This document shows positions 54,073-64,000 of a DNA stretch of 64,000 nucleotides, piece by piece (the first letter of the stretch is position 1; every line of letters begins with the position of its first letter). Source of the stretch: Caprella mutica (taxonomy: Eukaryota > Arthropoda > Malacostraca > Amphipoda > Caprellidae); NCBI GenBank assembly GCA_947561585.1, contig CANNZV010002346.1:93716-157715 (forward strand), written 5' to 3'. Below the pieces are notes generated by a model. That model saw nothing but the letters and a program-made list of their open reading frames with translations, did not search any database and was not told where the DNA came from. The position numbers and the translations under genes were made by a program.

Positions 54073-54333
54073 GAAGATATAGTTTGTAATTTTTGGCTGA
54101 TTTGTCTCAATTTATTTTAAAAATTGATATAAATTCATTATAAGCCGAATATATTCAAGCTACAGATTTATGAAAAAGGACAAAATTGTGACTATCATGT
54201 GATTTAAAAGAGGTTCCGTTAGATACGTGTGTAAACAGATTACGTATACGTAGCTATTGTTTTGTTTTATTTCAATATATTGAAAAGAGGAATGAATATC
54301 ATATTACTTAAAAGAAAATAATTTTGTGAATAA

Positions 54334-54487
54334 GGTAAATGACGAATTAGCGGTCAGTTTCACATCTTCGATCATGTAAGAAAAAACTTCGTATCTATTA
54401 TTATTTAATTTTAATCATAATTACCTCTATATCATTTATTCTTATATGACCGAAGATGTGAAACTGACCGATAATTCGTAACTTACC
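54334..54487. repeat. Inverted repeat in the 5S spacer (first of the series)
   Basis: The left arm 54334-54380 and right arm 54441-54487 are 47-base inverted copies with a few mismatches around a 60-base AT-rich loop. The core is GGTCAGTTTCACATCTTCG and its reverse complement. It recurs in every complete spacer, for example from 55063, 55791 and 56520. It looks like a MITE that became part of the unit before amplification, but a structural role in the array is also possible. Confidence 0.9.
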
Positions 54488-54681
54488 CGAATGTAAATAT
54501 TTTAACCTAATTTAGCATATTACCCTAGAACTATGCCAATTTTTTCAGCTTATAAAGAGGCAAAAAATCCCTAAAAGGCTCGATGTTTATAATAAAACTT
54601 GTTAAATATAGGGGTTGGTGTAAAGTTTAAAATTAATCTGATGAATTTGTATACTTGAGTAAATTAGTTCGAAAAATGTAA

Positions 54682-54801
54682 AAGCCAACAGCATCTGGTG
54701 TTCCCAGGCGGTCACCCATCCAAGTACTAACCAGACCCAACGTTGCTTAACTTCGCTGATCGGACGAGAAGCGGTGCATTCAACGTGGTATGGCCGTTGG
54801 C
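54682..54801 (-). rRNA. 5S rRNA gene 2
   Basis: No difference from gene 1 seen by eye. The spacer to its left in this window is type I (TTATAAAG, ATAATAAAAC, TTAATCTG), 729 bp from gene 1. Confidence 0.95.
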
Positions 54802-55409
54802 GAAGATATAGTTTGTAATTTTTGGCTGATTTGTCTCAATTTATTTTAAAAATTGATATAAATTCATTATAAGCCGAATATATTCAAGCTACAGATTTAT
54901 GAAAAAGGACAAAATTGTGACTATCATGTGATTTAAAAGAGGTTCCGTTAGATACGTGTGTAAACAGATTACGTATACGTAGCTATTGTTTTGTTTTATT
55001 TCAATATATTGAAAAGAGGAATGAATATCATATTACTTAAAAGAAAATAATTTTGTGAATAAGGTAAATGACGAATTAGCGGTCAGTTTCACATCTTCGA
55101 TCATGTAAGAAAAAACTTCGTAACAATTATTATTTAATTTTAATCATAATTACCTCTATATCGTTTATTCTTATATGACCGAAGATGTGAAACTGACCGA
55201 TAATTCGTAACTTACCCGAATGTAAATATTTTAACCTAATTTAGCATATTACCCTAGAACTATGCCAATTTTTTCAGCTTGTAAAGAGGCAAAAAATCCC
55301 TAAAAGGCTCGATGTTTATAATTAAACTTGTTAAATATAGGGGTTGGTGTAAAGTTTAAAATAATCTGATGAATTTGTATACTTGAGTAAATTAGTTCGA
55401 AAAATGTAA

Positions 55410-55529
55410 AAGCCAACAGCATCTGGTGTTCCCAGGCGGTCACCCATCCAAGTACTAACCAGACCCAACGTTGCTTAACTTCGCTGATCGGACGAGAAGC
55501 GGTGCATTCAACGTGGTATGGCCGTTGGC
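55410..55529 (-). rRNA. 5S rRNA gene 3
   Basis: Same sequence as gene 1. The spacer between genes 2 and 3 is type II (TTGTAAAG, ATAATTAAAC, AATAATCTG; GTAACAATT). Spacing 728 bp. Confidence 0.95.
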
Positions 55530-56138
55530 GAAGATATAGTTTGTAATTTTTGGCTGATTTGTCTCAATTTATTTTAAAAATTGATATAAATTCATTATAA
55601 GCCGAATATATTCAAGCTACAGATTTATGAAAAAGGACAAAATTGTGACTATCATGTGATTTAAAAGAGGTTCCGTTAGATACGTGTGTAAACAGATTAC
55701 GTATACGTAGCTATTGTTTTGTTTTATTTCAATATATTGAAAAGAGGAATGAATATCATATTACTTAAAAGAAAATAATTTTGTGAATAAGGTAAATGAC
55801 GAATTAGCGGTCAGTTTCACATCTTCGATCATGTAAGAAAAAACTTCGTATCTATTATTATTTAATTTTAATCATAATTACCTCTATATCATTTATTCTT
55901 ATATGACCGAAGATGTGAAACTGACCGATAATTCGTAACTTACCCGAATGTAAATATTTTAACCTAATTTAGCATATTACCCTAGAACTATGCCAATTTT
56001 TTCAGCTTATAAAGAGGCAAAAAATCCCTAAAAGGCTCGATGTTTATAATAAAACTTGTTAAATATAGGGGTTGGTGTAAAGTTTAAAATTAATCTGATG
56101 AATTTGTATACTTGAGTAAATTAGTTCGAAAAATGTAA

Positions 56139-56258
56139 AAGCCAACAGCATCTGGTGTTCCCAGGCGGTCACCCATCCAAGTACTAACCAGACCCAACGT
56201 TGCTTAACTTCGCTGATCGGACGAGAAGCGGTGCATTCAACGTGGTATGGCCGTTGGC
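56139..56258 (-). rRNA. 5S rRNA gene 4
   Basis: Same coding sequence. The gap before it (genes 3-4) is type I again, identical in type to the gap between genes 1 and 2. Spacing 729 bp. Confidence 0.95.
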
Positions 56259-56866
56259 GAAGATATAGTTTGTAATTTTTGGCTGATTTGTCTCAATTTA
56301 TTTTAAAAATTGATATAAATTCATTATAAGCCGAATATATTCAAGCTACAGATTTATGAAAAAGGACAAAATTGTGACTATCATGTGATTTAAAAGAGGT
56401 TCCGTTAGATACGTGTGTAAACAGATTACGTATACGTAGCTATTGTTTTGTTTTATTTCAATATATTGAAAAGAGGAATGAATATCATATTACTTAAAAG
56501 AAAATAATTTTGTGAATAAGGTAAATGACGAATTAGCGGTCAGTTTCACATCTTCGATCATGTAAGAAAAAACTTCGTAACAATTATTATTTAATTTTAA
56601 TCATAATTACCTCTATATCGTTTATTCTTATATGACCGAAGATGTGAAACTGACCGATAATTCGTAACTTACCCGAATGTAAATATTTTAACCTAATTTA
56701 GCATATTACCCTAGAACTATGCCAATTTTTTCAGCTTGTAAAGAGGCAAAAAATCCCTAAAAGGCTCGATGTTTATAATTAAACTTGTTAAATATAGGGG
56801 TTGGTGTAAAGTTTAAAATAATCTGATGAATTTGTATACTTGAGTAAATTAGTTCGAAAAATGTAA

Positions 56867-56986
56867 AAGCCAACAGCATCTGGTGTTCCCAGGCGGTCAC
56901 CCATCCAAGTACTAACCAGACCCAACGTTGCTTAACTTCGCTGATCGGACGAGAAGCGGTGCATTCAACGTGGTATGGCCGTTGGC
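56867..56986 (-). rRNA. 5S rRNA gene 5
   Basis: Coding sequence unchanged. Its immediate upstream flank (plus strand, right side) reads GAATATATGG instead of GAAGATATAG. This is the first gene with this variant flank. Confidence 0.95.
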
Positions 56987-57594
56987 GAATATATGGTTTG
57001 TAATTTTTGGCTGATTTGTCTCAATTTATTTTAAAAATTGATATAAATTCATTATAAGCCGAATATATTCAAGCTACAGATTTATGAAAAAGGACAAAAT
57101 TGTGACTATCATGTGATTTAAAAGAGGTTCCGTTAGATACGTGTGTAAACAGATTACGTATACGTAGCTATTGTTTTGTTTTATTTCAATATATTGAAAA
57201 GAGGAATGAATATCATATTACTTAAAAGAAAATAATTTTGTGAATAAGGTAAATGACGAATTAGCGGTCAGTTTCACATCTTCGATCATGTAAGAAAAAA
57301 CTTCGTAACAATTATTATTTAATTTTAATCATAATTACCTCTATATCGTTTATTCTTATATGACCGAAGATGTGAAACTGACCGATAATTCGTAACTTAC
57401 CCGAATGTAAATATTTTAACCTAATTTAGCATATTACCCTAGAACTATGCCAATTTTTTCAGCTTGTAAAGAGGCAAAAAATCCCTAAAAGGCTCGATGT
57501 TTATAATTAAACTTGTTAAATATAGGGGTTGGTGTAAAGTTTAAAATAATCTGATGAATTTGTATACTTGAGTAAATTAGTTCGAAAAATGTAA

Positions 57595-57714
57595 AAGCCA
57601 ACAGCATCTGGTGTTCCCAGGCGGTCACCCATCCAAGTACTAACCAGACCCAACGTTGCTTAACTTCGCTGATCGGACGAGAAGCGGTGCATTCAACGTG
57701 GTATGGCCGTTGGC
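57595..57714 (-). rRNA. 5S rRNA gene 6
   Basis: Coding sequence unchanged. The upstream flank is the common GAAGATATAG. Type II spacer on both sides. Confidence 0.95.
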
Positions 57715-58322
57715 GAAGATATAGTTTGTAATTTTTGGCTGATTTGTCTCAATTTATTTTAAAAATTGATATAAATTCATTATAAGCCGAATATATTCAA
57801 GCTACAGATTTATGAAAAAGGACAAAATTGTGACTATCATGTGATTTAAAAGAGGTTCCGTTAGATACGTGTGTAAACAGATTACGTATACGTAGCTATT
57901 GTTTTGTTTTATTTCAATATATTGAAAAGAGGAATGAATATCATATTACTTAAAAGAAAATAATTTTGTGAATAAGGTAAATGACGAATTAGCGGTCAGT
58001 TTCACATCTTCGATCATGTAAGAAAAAACTTCGTAACAATTATTATTTAATTTTAATCATAATTACCTCTATATCGTTTATTCTTATATGACCGAAGATG
58101 TGAAACTGACCGATAATTCGTAACTTACCCGAATGTAAATATTTTAACCTAATTTAGCATATTACCCTAGAACTATGCCAATTTTTTCAGCTTGTAAAGA
58201 GGCAAAAAATCCCTAAAAGGCTCGATGTTTATAATTAAACTTGTTAAATATAGGGGTTGGTGTAAAGTTTAAAATAATCTGATGAATTTGTATACTTGAG
58301 TAAATTAGTTCGAAAAATGTAA

Positions 58323-58442
58323 AAGCCAACAGCATCTGGTGTTCCCAGGCGGTCACCCATCCAAGTACTAACCAGACCCAACGTTGCTTAACTTCGCTGA
58401 TCGGACGAGAAGCGGTGCATTCAACGTGGTATGGCCGTTGGC
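58323..58442 (-). rRNA. 5S rRNA gene 7
   Basis: Same coding sequence and common flank. Spacing 728 bp from gene 6. Confidence 0.95.
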
Positions 58443-59050
58443 GAAGATATAGTTTGTAATTTTTGGCTGATTTGTCTCAATTTATTTTAAAAATTGATAT
58501 AAATTCATTATAAGCCGAATATATTCAAGCTACAGATTTATGAAAAAGGACAAAATTGTGACTATCATGTGATTTAAAAGAGGTTCCGTTAGATACGTGT
58601 GTAAACAGATTACGTATACGTAGCTATTGTTTTGTTTTATTTCAATATATTGAAAAGAGGAATGAATATCATATTACTTAAAAGAAAATAATTTTGTGAA
58701 TAAGGTAAATGACGAATTAGCGGTCAGTTTCACATCTTCGATCATGTAAGAAAAAACTTCGTAACAATTATTATTTAATTTTAATCATAATTACCTCTAT
58801 ATCGTTTATTCTTATATGACCGAAGATGTGAAACTGACCGATAATTCGTAACTTACCCGAATGTAAATATTTTAACCTAATTTAGCATATTACCCTAGAA
58901 CTATGCCAATTTTTTCAGCTTGTAAAGAGGCAAAAAATCCCTAAAAGGCTCGATGTTTATAATTAAACTTGTTAAATATAGGGGTTGGTGTAAAGTTTAA
59001 AATAATCTGATGAATTTGTATACTTGAGTAAATTAGTTCGAAAAATGTAA

Positions 59051-59170
59051 AAGCCAACAGCATCTGGTGTTCCCAGGCGGTCACCCATCCAAGTACTAAC
59101 CAGACCCAACGTTGCTTAACTTCGCTGATCGGACGAGAAGCGGTGCATTCAACGTGGTATGGCCGTTGGC
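59051..59170 (-). rRNA. 5S rRNA gene 8
   Basis: Carries the variant GAATATATGG upstream flank, three genes after gene 5. Confidence 0.95.
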
Positions 59171-59778
59171 GAATATATGGTTTGTAATTTTTGGCTGATT
59201 TGTCTCAATTTATTTTAAAAATTGATATAAATTCATTATAAGCCGAATATATTCAAGCTACAGATTTATGAAAAAGGACAAAATTGTGACTATCATGTGA
59301 TTTAAAAGAGGTTCCGTTAGATACGTGTGTAAACAGATTACGTATACGTAGCTATTGTTTTGTTTTATTTCAATATATTGAAAAGAGGAATGAATATCAT
59401 ATTACTTAAAAGAAAATAATTTTGTGAATAAGGTAAATGACGAATTAGCGGTCAGTTTCACATCTTCGATCATGTAAGAAAAAACTTCGTAACAATTATT
59501 ATTTAATTTTAATCATAATTACCTCTATATCGTTTATTCTTATATGACCGAAGATGTGAAACTGACCGATAATTCGTAACTTACCCGAATGTAAATATTT
59601 TAACCTAATTTAGCATATTACCCTAGAACTATGCCAATTTTTTCAGCTTGTAAAGAGGCAAAAAATCCCTAAAAGGCTCGATGTTTATAATTAAACTTGT
59701 TAAATATAGGGGTTGGTGTAAAGTTTAAAATAATCTGATGAATTTGTATACTTGAGTAAATTAGTTCGAAAAATGTAA

Positions 59779-59898
59779 AAGCCAACAGCATCTGGTGTTC
59801 CCAGGCGGTCACCCATCCAAGTACTAACCAGACCCAACGTTGCTTAACTTCGCTGATCGGACGAGAAGCGGTGCATTCAACGTGGTATGGCCGTTGGC
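59779..59898 (-). rRNA. 5S rRNA gene 9
   Basis: Common flank, coding sequence unchanged. Spacing 728 bp. Confidence 0.95.
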
Positions 59899-60506
59899 GA
59901 AGATATAGTTTGTAATTTTTGGCTGATTTGTCTCAATTTATTTTAAAAATTGATATAAATTCATTATAAGCCGAATATATTCAAGCTACAGATTTATGAA
60001 AAAGGACAAAATTGTGACTATCATGTGATTTAAAAGAGGTTCCGTTAGATACGTGTGTAAACAGATTACGTATACGTAGCTATTGTTTTGTTTTATTTCA
60101 ATATATTGAAAAGAGGAATGAATATCATATTACTTAAAAGAAAATAATTTTGTGAATAAGGTAAATGACGAATTAGCGGTCAGTTTCACATCTTCGATCA
60201 TGTAAGAAAAAACTTCGTAACAATTATTATTTAATTTTAATCATAATTACCTCTATATCGTTTATTCTTATATGACCGAAGATGTGAAACTGACCGATAA
60301 TTCGTAACTTACCCGAATGTAAATATTTTAACCTAATTTAGCATATTACCCTAGAACTATGCCAATTTTTTCAGCTTGTAAAGAGGCAAAAAATCCCTAA
60401 AAGGCTCGATGTTTATAATTAAACTTGTTAAATATAGGGGTTGGTGTAAAGTTTAAAATAATCTGATGAATTTGTATACTTGAGTAAATTAGTTCGAAAA
60501 ATGTAA

Positions 60507-60626
60507 AAGCCAACAGCATCTGGTGTTCCCAGGCGGTCACCCATCCAAGTACTAACCAGACCCAACGTTGCTTAACTTCGCTGATCGGACGAGAAGCGGT
60601 GCATTCAACGTGGTATGGCCGTTGGC
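60507..60626 (-). rRNA. 5S rRNA gene 10
   Basis: Common flank, coding sequence unchanged. Spacing 728 bp. Confidence 0.95.
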
Positions 60627-61234
60627 GAAGATATAGTTTGTAATTTTTGGCTGATTTGTCTCAATTTATTTTAAAAATTGATATAAATTCATTATAAGCC
60701 GAATATATTCAAGCTACAGATTTATGAAAAAGGACAAAATTGTGACTATCATGTGATTTAAAAGAGGTTCCGTTAGATACGTGTGTAAACAGATTACGTA
60801 TACGTAGCTATTGTTTTGTTTTATTTCAATATATTGAAAAGAGGAATGAATATCATATTACTTAAAAGAAAATAATTTTGTGAATAAGGTAAATGACGAA
60901 TTAGCGGTCAGTTTCACATCTTCGATCATGTAAGAAAAAACTTCGTAACAATTATTATTTAATTTTAATCATAATTACCTCTATATCGTTTATTCTTATA
61001 TGACCGAAGATGTGAAACTGACCGATAATTCGTAACTTACCCGAATGTAAATATTTTAACCTAATTTAGCATATTACCCTAGAACTATGCCAATTTTTTC
61101 AGCTTGTAAAGAGGCAAAAAATCCCTAAAAGGCTCGATGTTTATAATTAAACTTGTTAAATATAGGGGTTGGTGTAAAGTTTAAAATAATCTGATGAATT
61201 TGTATACTTGAGTAAATTAGTTCGAAAAATGTAA

Positions 61235-61354
61235 AAGCCAACAGCATCTGGTGTTCCCAGGCGGTCACCCATCCAAGTACTAACCAGACCCAACGTTGCT
61301 TAACTTCGCTGATCGGACGAGAAGCGGTGCATTCAACGTGGTATGGCCGTTGGC
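61235..61354 (-). rRNA. 5S rRNA gene 11
   Basis: Variant GAATATATGG flank again, three genes after gene 8. Confidence 0.95.
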
Positions 61355-61962
61355 GAATATATGGTTTGTAATTTTTGGCTGATTTGTCTCAATTTATTTT
61401 AAAAATTGATATAAATTCATTATAAGCCGAATATATTCAAGCTACAGATTTATGAAAAAGGACAAAATTGTGACTATCATGTGATTTAAAAGAGGTTCCG
61501 TTAGATACGTGTGTAAACAGATTACGTATACGTAGCTATTGTTTTGTTTTATTTCAATATATTGAAAAGAGGAATGAATATCATATTACTTAAAAGAAAA
61601 TAATTTTGTGAATAAGGTAAATGACGAATTAGCGGTCAGTTTCACATCTTCGATCATGTAAGAAAAAACTTCGTAACAATTATTATTTAATTTTAATCAT
61701 AATTACCTCTATATCGTTTATTCTTATATGACCGAAGATGTGAAACTGACCGATAATTCGTAACTTACCCGAATGTAAATATTTTAACCTAATTTAGCAT
61801 ATTACCCTAGAACTATGCCAATTTTTTCAGCTTGTAAAGAGGCAAAAAATCCCTAAAAGGCTCGATGTTTATAATTAAACTTGTTAAATATAGGGGTTGG
61901 TGTAAAGTTTAAAATAATCTGATGAATTTGTATACTTGAGTAAATTAGTTCGAAAAATGTAA

Positions 61963-62082
61963 AAGCCAACAGCATCTGGTGTTCCCAGGCGGTCACCCAT
62001 CCAAGTACTAACCAGACCCAACGTTGCTTAACTTCGCTGATCGGACGAGAAGCGGTGCATTCAACGTGGTATGGCCGTTGGC
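61963..62082 (-). rRNA. 5S rRNA gene 12
   Basis: Common flank. The spacer to its right (toward gene 13) has three extra T at about 62280, the only length change in the type II spacers seen. Confidence 0.95.
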
Positions 62083-62693
62083 GAAGATATAGTTTGTAAT
62101 TTTTGGCTGATTTGTCTCAATTTATTTTAAAAATTGATATAAATTCATTATAAGCCGAATATATTCAAGCTACAGATTTATGAAAAAGGACAAAATTGTG
62201 ACTATCATGTGATTTAAAAGAGGTTCCGTTAGATACGTGTGTAAACAGATTACGTATACGTAGCTATTGTTTTGTTTTATTTTTTCAATATATTGAAAAG
62301 AGGAATGAATATCATATTACTTAAAAGAAAATAATTTTGTGAATAAGGTAAATGACGAATTAGCGGTCAGTTTCACATCTTCGATCATGTAAGAAAAAAC
62401 TTCGTAACAATTATTATTTAATTTTAATCATAATTACCTCTATATCGTTTATTCTTATATGACCGAAGATGTGAAACTGACCGATAATTCGTAACTTACC
62501 CGAATGTAAATATTTTAACCTAATTTAGCATATTACCCTAGAACTATGCCAATTTTTTCAGCTTGTAAAGAGGCAAAAAATCCCTAAAAGGCTCGATGTT
62601 TATAATTAAACTTGTTAAATATAGGGGTTGGTGTAAAGTTTAAAATAATCTGATGAATTTGTATACTTGAGTAAATTAGTTCGAAAAATGTAA

Positions 62694-62813
62694 AAGCCAA
62701 CAGCATCTGGTGTTCCCAGGCGGTCACCCATCCAAGTACTAACCAGACCCAACGTTGCTTAACTTCGCTGATCGGACGAGAAGCGGTGCATTCAACGTGG
62801 TATGGCCGTTGGC
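62694..62813 (-). rRNA. 5S rRNA gene 13
   Basis: Common flank. 731 bp from gene 12 because of the three extra T. Confidence 0.95.
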
Positions 62814-63421
62814 GAAGATATAGTTTGTAATTTTTGGCTGATTTGTCTCAATTTATTTTAAAAATTGATATAAATTCATTATAAGCCGAATATATTCAAG
62901 CTACAGATTTATGAAAAAGGACAAAATTGTGACTATCATGTGATTTAAAAGAGGTTCCGTTAGATACGTGTGTAAACAGATTACGTATACGTAGCTATTG
63001 TTTTGTTTTATTTCAATATATTGAAAAGAGGAATGAATATCATATTACTTAAAAGAAAATAATTTTGTGAATAAGGTAAATGACGAATTAGCGGTCAGTT
63101 TCACATCTTCGATCATGTAAGAAAAAACTTCGTAACAATTATTATTTAATTTTAATCATAATTACCTCTATATCGTTTATTCTTATATGACCGAAGATGT
63201 GAAACTGACCGATAATTCGTAACTTACCCGAATGTAAATATTTTAACCTAATTTAGCATATTACCCTAGAACTATGCCAATTTTTTCAGCTTGTAAAGAG
63301 GCAAAAAATCCCTAAAAGGCTCGATGTTTATAATTAAACTTGTTAAATATAGGGGTTGGTGTAAAGTTTAAAATAATCTGATGAATTTGTATACTTGAGT
63401 AAATTAGTTCGAAAAATGTAA

Positions 63422-63541
63422 AAGCCAACAGCATCTGGTGTTCCCAGGCGGTCACCCATCCAAGTACTAACCAGACCCAACGTTGCTTAACTTCGCTGAT
63501 CGGACGAGAAGCGGTGCATTCAACGTGGTATGGCCGTTGGC
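63422..63541 (-). rRNA. 5S rRNA gene 14
   Basis: Variant GAATATATGG flank, three genes after gene 11. Last complete gene; its spacer runs off the window at 64000. Confidence 0.95.
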
Positions 63542-64000
63542 GAATATATGGTTTGTAATTTTTGGCTGATTTGTCTCAATTTATTTTAAAAATTGATATA
63601 AATTCATTATAAGCCGAATATATTCAAGCTACAGATTTATGAAAAAGGACAAAATTGTGACTATCATGTGATTTAAAAGAGGTTCCGTTAGATACGTGTG
63701 TAAACAGATTACGTATACGTAGCTATTGTTTTGTTTTATTTCAATATATTGAAAAGAGGAATGAATATCATATTACTTAAAAGAAAATAATTTTGTGAAT
63801 AAGGTAAATGACGAATTAGCGGTCAGTTTCACATCTTCGATCATGTAAGAAAAAACTTCGTAACAATTATTATTTAATTTTAATCATAATTACCTCTATA
63901 TCGTTTATTCTTATATGACCGAAGATGTGAAACTGACCGATAATTCGTAACTTACCCGAATGTAAATATTTTAACCTAATTTAGCATATTACCCTAGAAC

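Larger units (their letters stand above)
53809..64000 (-). repeat. Tandem 5S rDNA array
   Basis: Fourteen units of 728-731 bp run in the same orientation from about 53809 to beyond the window. Each unit consists of a 5S gene on the minus strand and a spacer of about 610 bp. The left edge is sharp at TAGAACTATGCC. Spacing of successive genes is 729, 728, 729, then 728 throughout, except 731 between genes 12 and 13, where a T-run is three bases longer (near 62280). Two spacer types and a third variant recur in a regular order (see findings). No other gene or transposon breaks the array in this window. Confidence 0.95.

Noticed and set aside
53809..64000. CRISPR-like or satellite array
   Set aside because: The 728-bp unit contains a full 5S rRNA gene with internal promoter and terminator, so it is rDNA.

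Overview
The window is AT-rich nuclear DNA from an arthropod, most likely an insect. The evidence is an arthropod-type 5S rRNA gene cluster, a C2H2 zinc-finger exon behind a splice acceptor, and a dense mixture of animal Ty3/gypsy, APE-type LINE and hAT/mariner-like elements. A hemipteran is my guess from the style of the transposons; nothing in the sequence proves the order. There is no bacterial-style operon, no CRISPR array and no phage.

Layout. 1-12.4 kb is one nest: a short CCAGTCTG-type element was entered by a Ty3/gypsy retrotransposon (5-bp target duplication GGTAA), which was entered by a CR1/L2/jockey-like LINE, which was entered by a second, 5'-truncated LINE carrying C-terminal zinc fingers. 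12.46-14.45 kb is a foldback element packed with non-autonomous elements that sit inside each other, each with a clean 8-bp target duplication. 14.6-20.1 kb is a minus-strand LINE broken by three direct secondary insertions, one of which holds a fourth. 20.1-22.2 kb is a second, 5'-truncated LINE. 22.6-26.7 kb and 38.9-42.2 kb are two copies of a large palindromic element with hAT-like ends. 26.7-33.2 kb is a TA-flanked element that has received a young Ty3/gypsy element with 356-bp LTRs differing at one base. 33.2-36.3 kb holds minisatellites and the only convincing host protein-coding sequence, a nine-finger C2H2 exon interrupted by one in-frame stop. 44.7-45.9 kb is a decayed gene of a recurrent arthropod family. 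46-53.6 kb is a hAT-ended element containing a dead IS630/mariner-like transposase split by a nearly complete I-clade LINE. 53.8-64 kb is a tandem 5S rDNA array: 14 genes on the minus strand, about 728 bp apart, continuing past the window end.

The genes do not form a pathway. Apart from the 5S genes and the zinc-finger exon, nearly every reading frame belongs to a mobile element, and most are broken. The target duplications give a relative insertion order for much of the region. The most distinctive structure is in the 5S array: spacer variants recur with period two in the first four gaps and period three afterwards, and every spacer carries a 154-bp inverted repeat. All boundaries were read by eye from the sequence; no alignment or database search was run.
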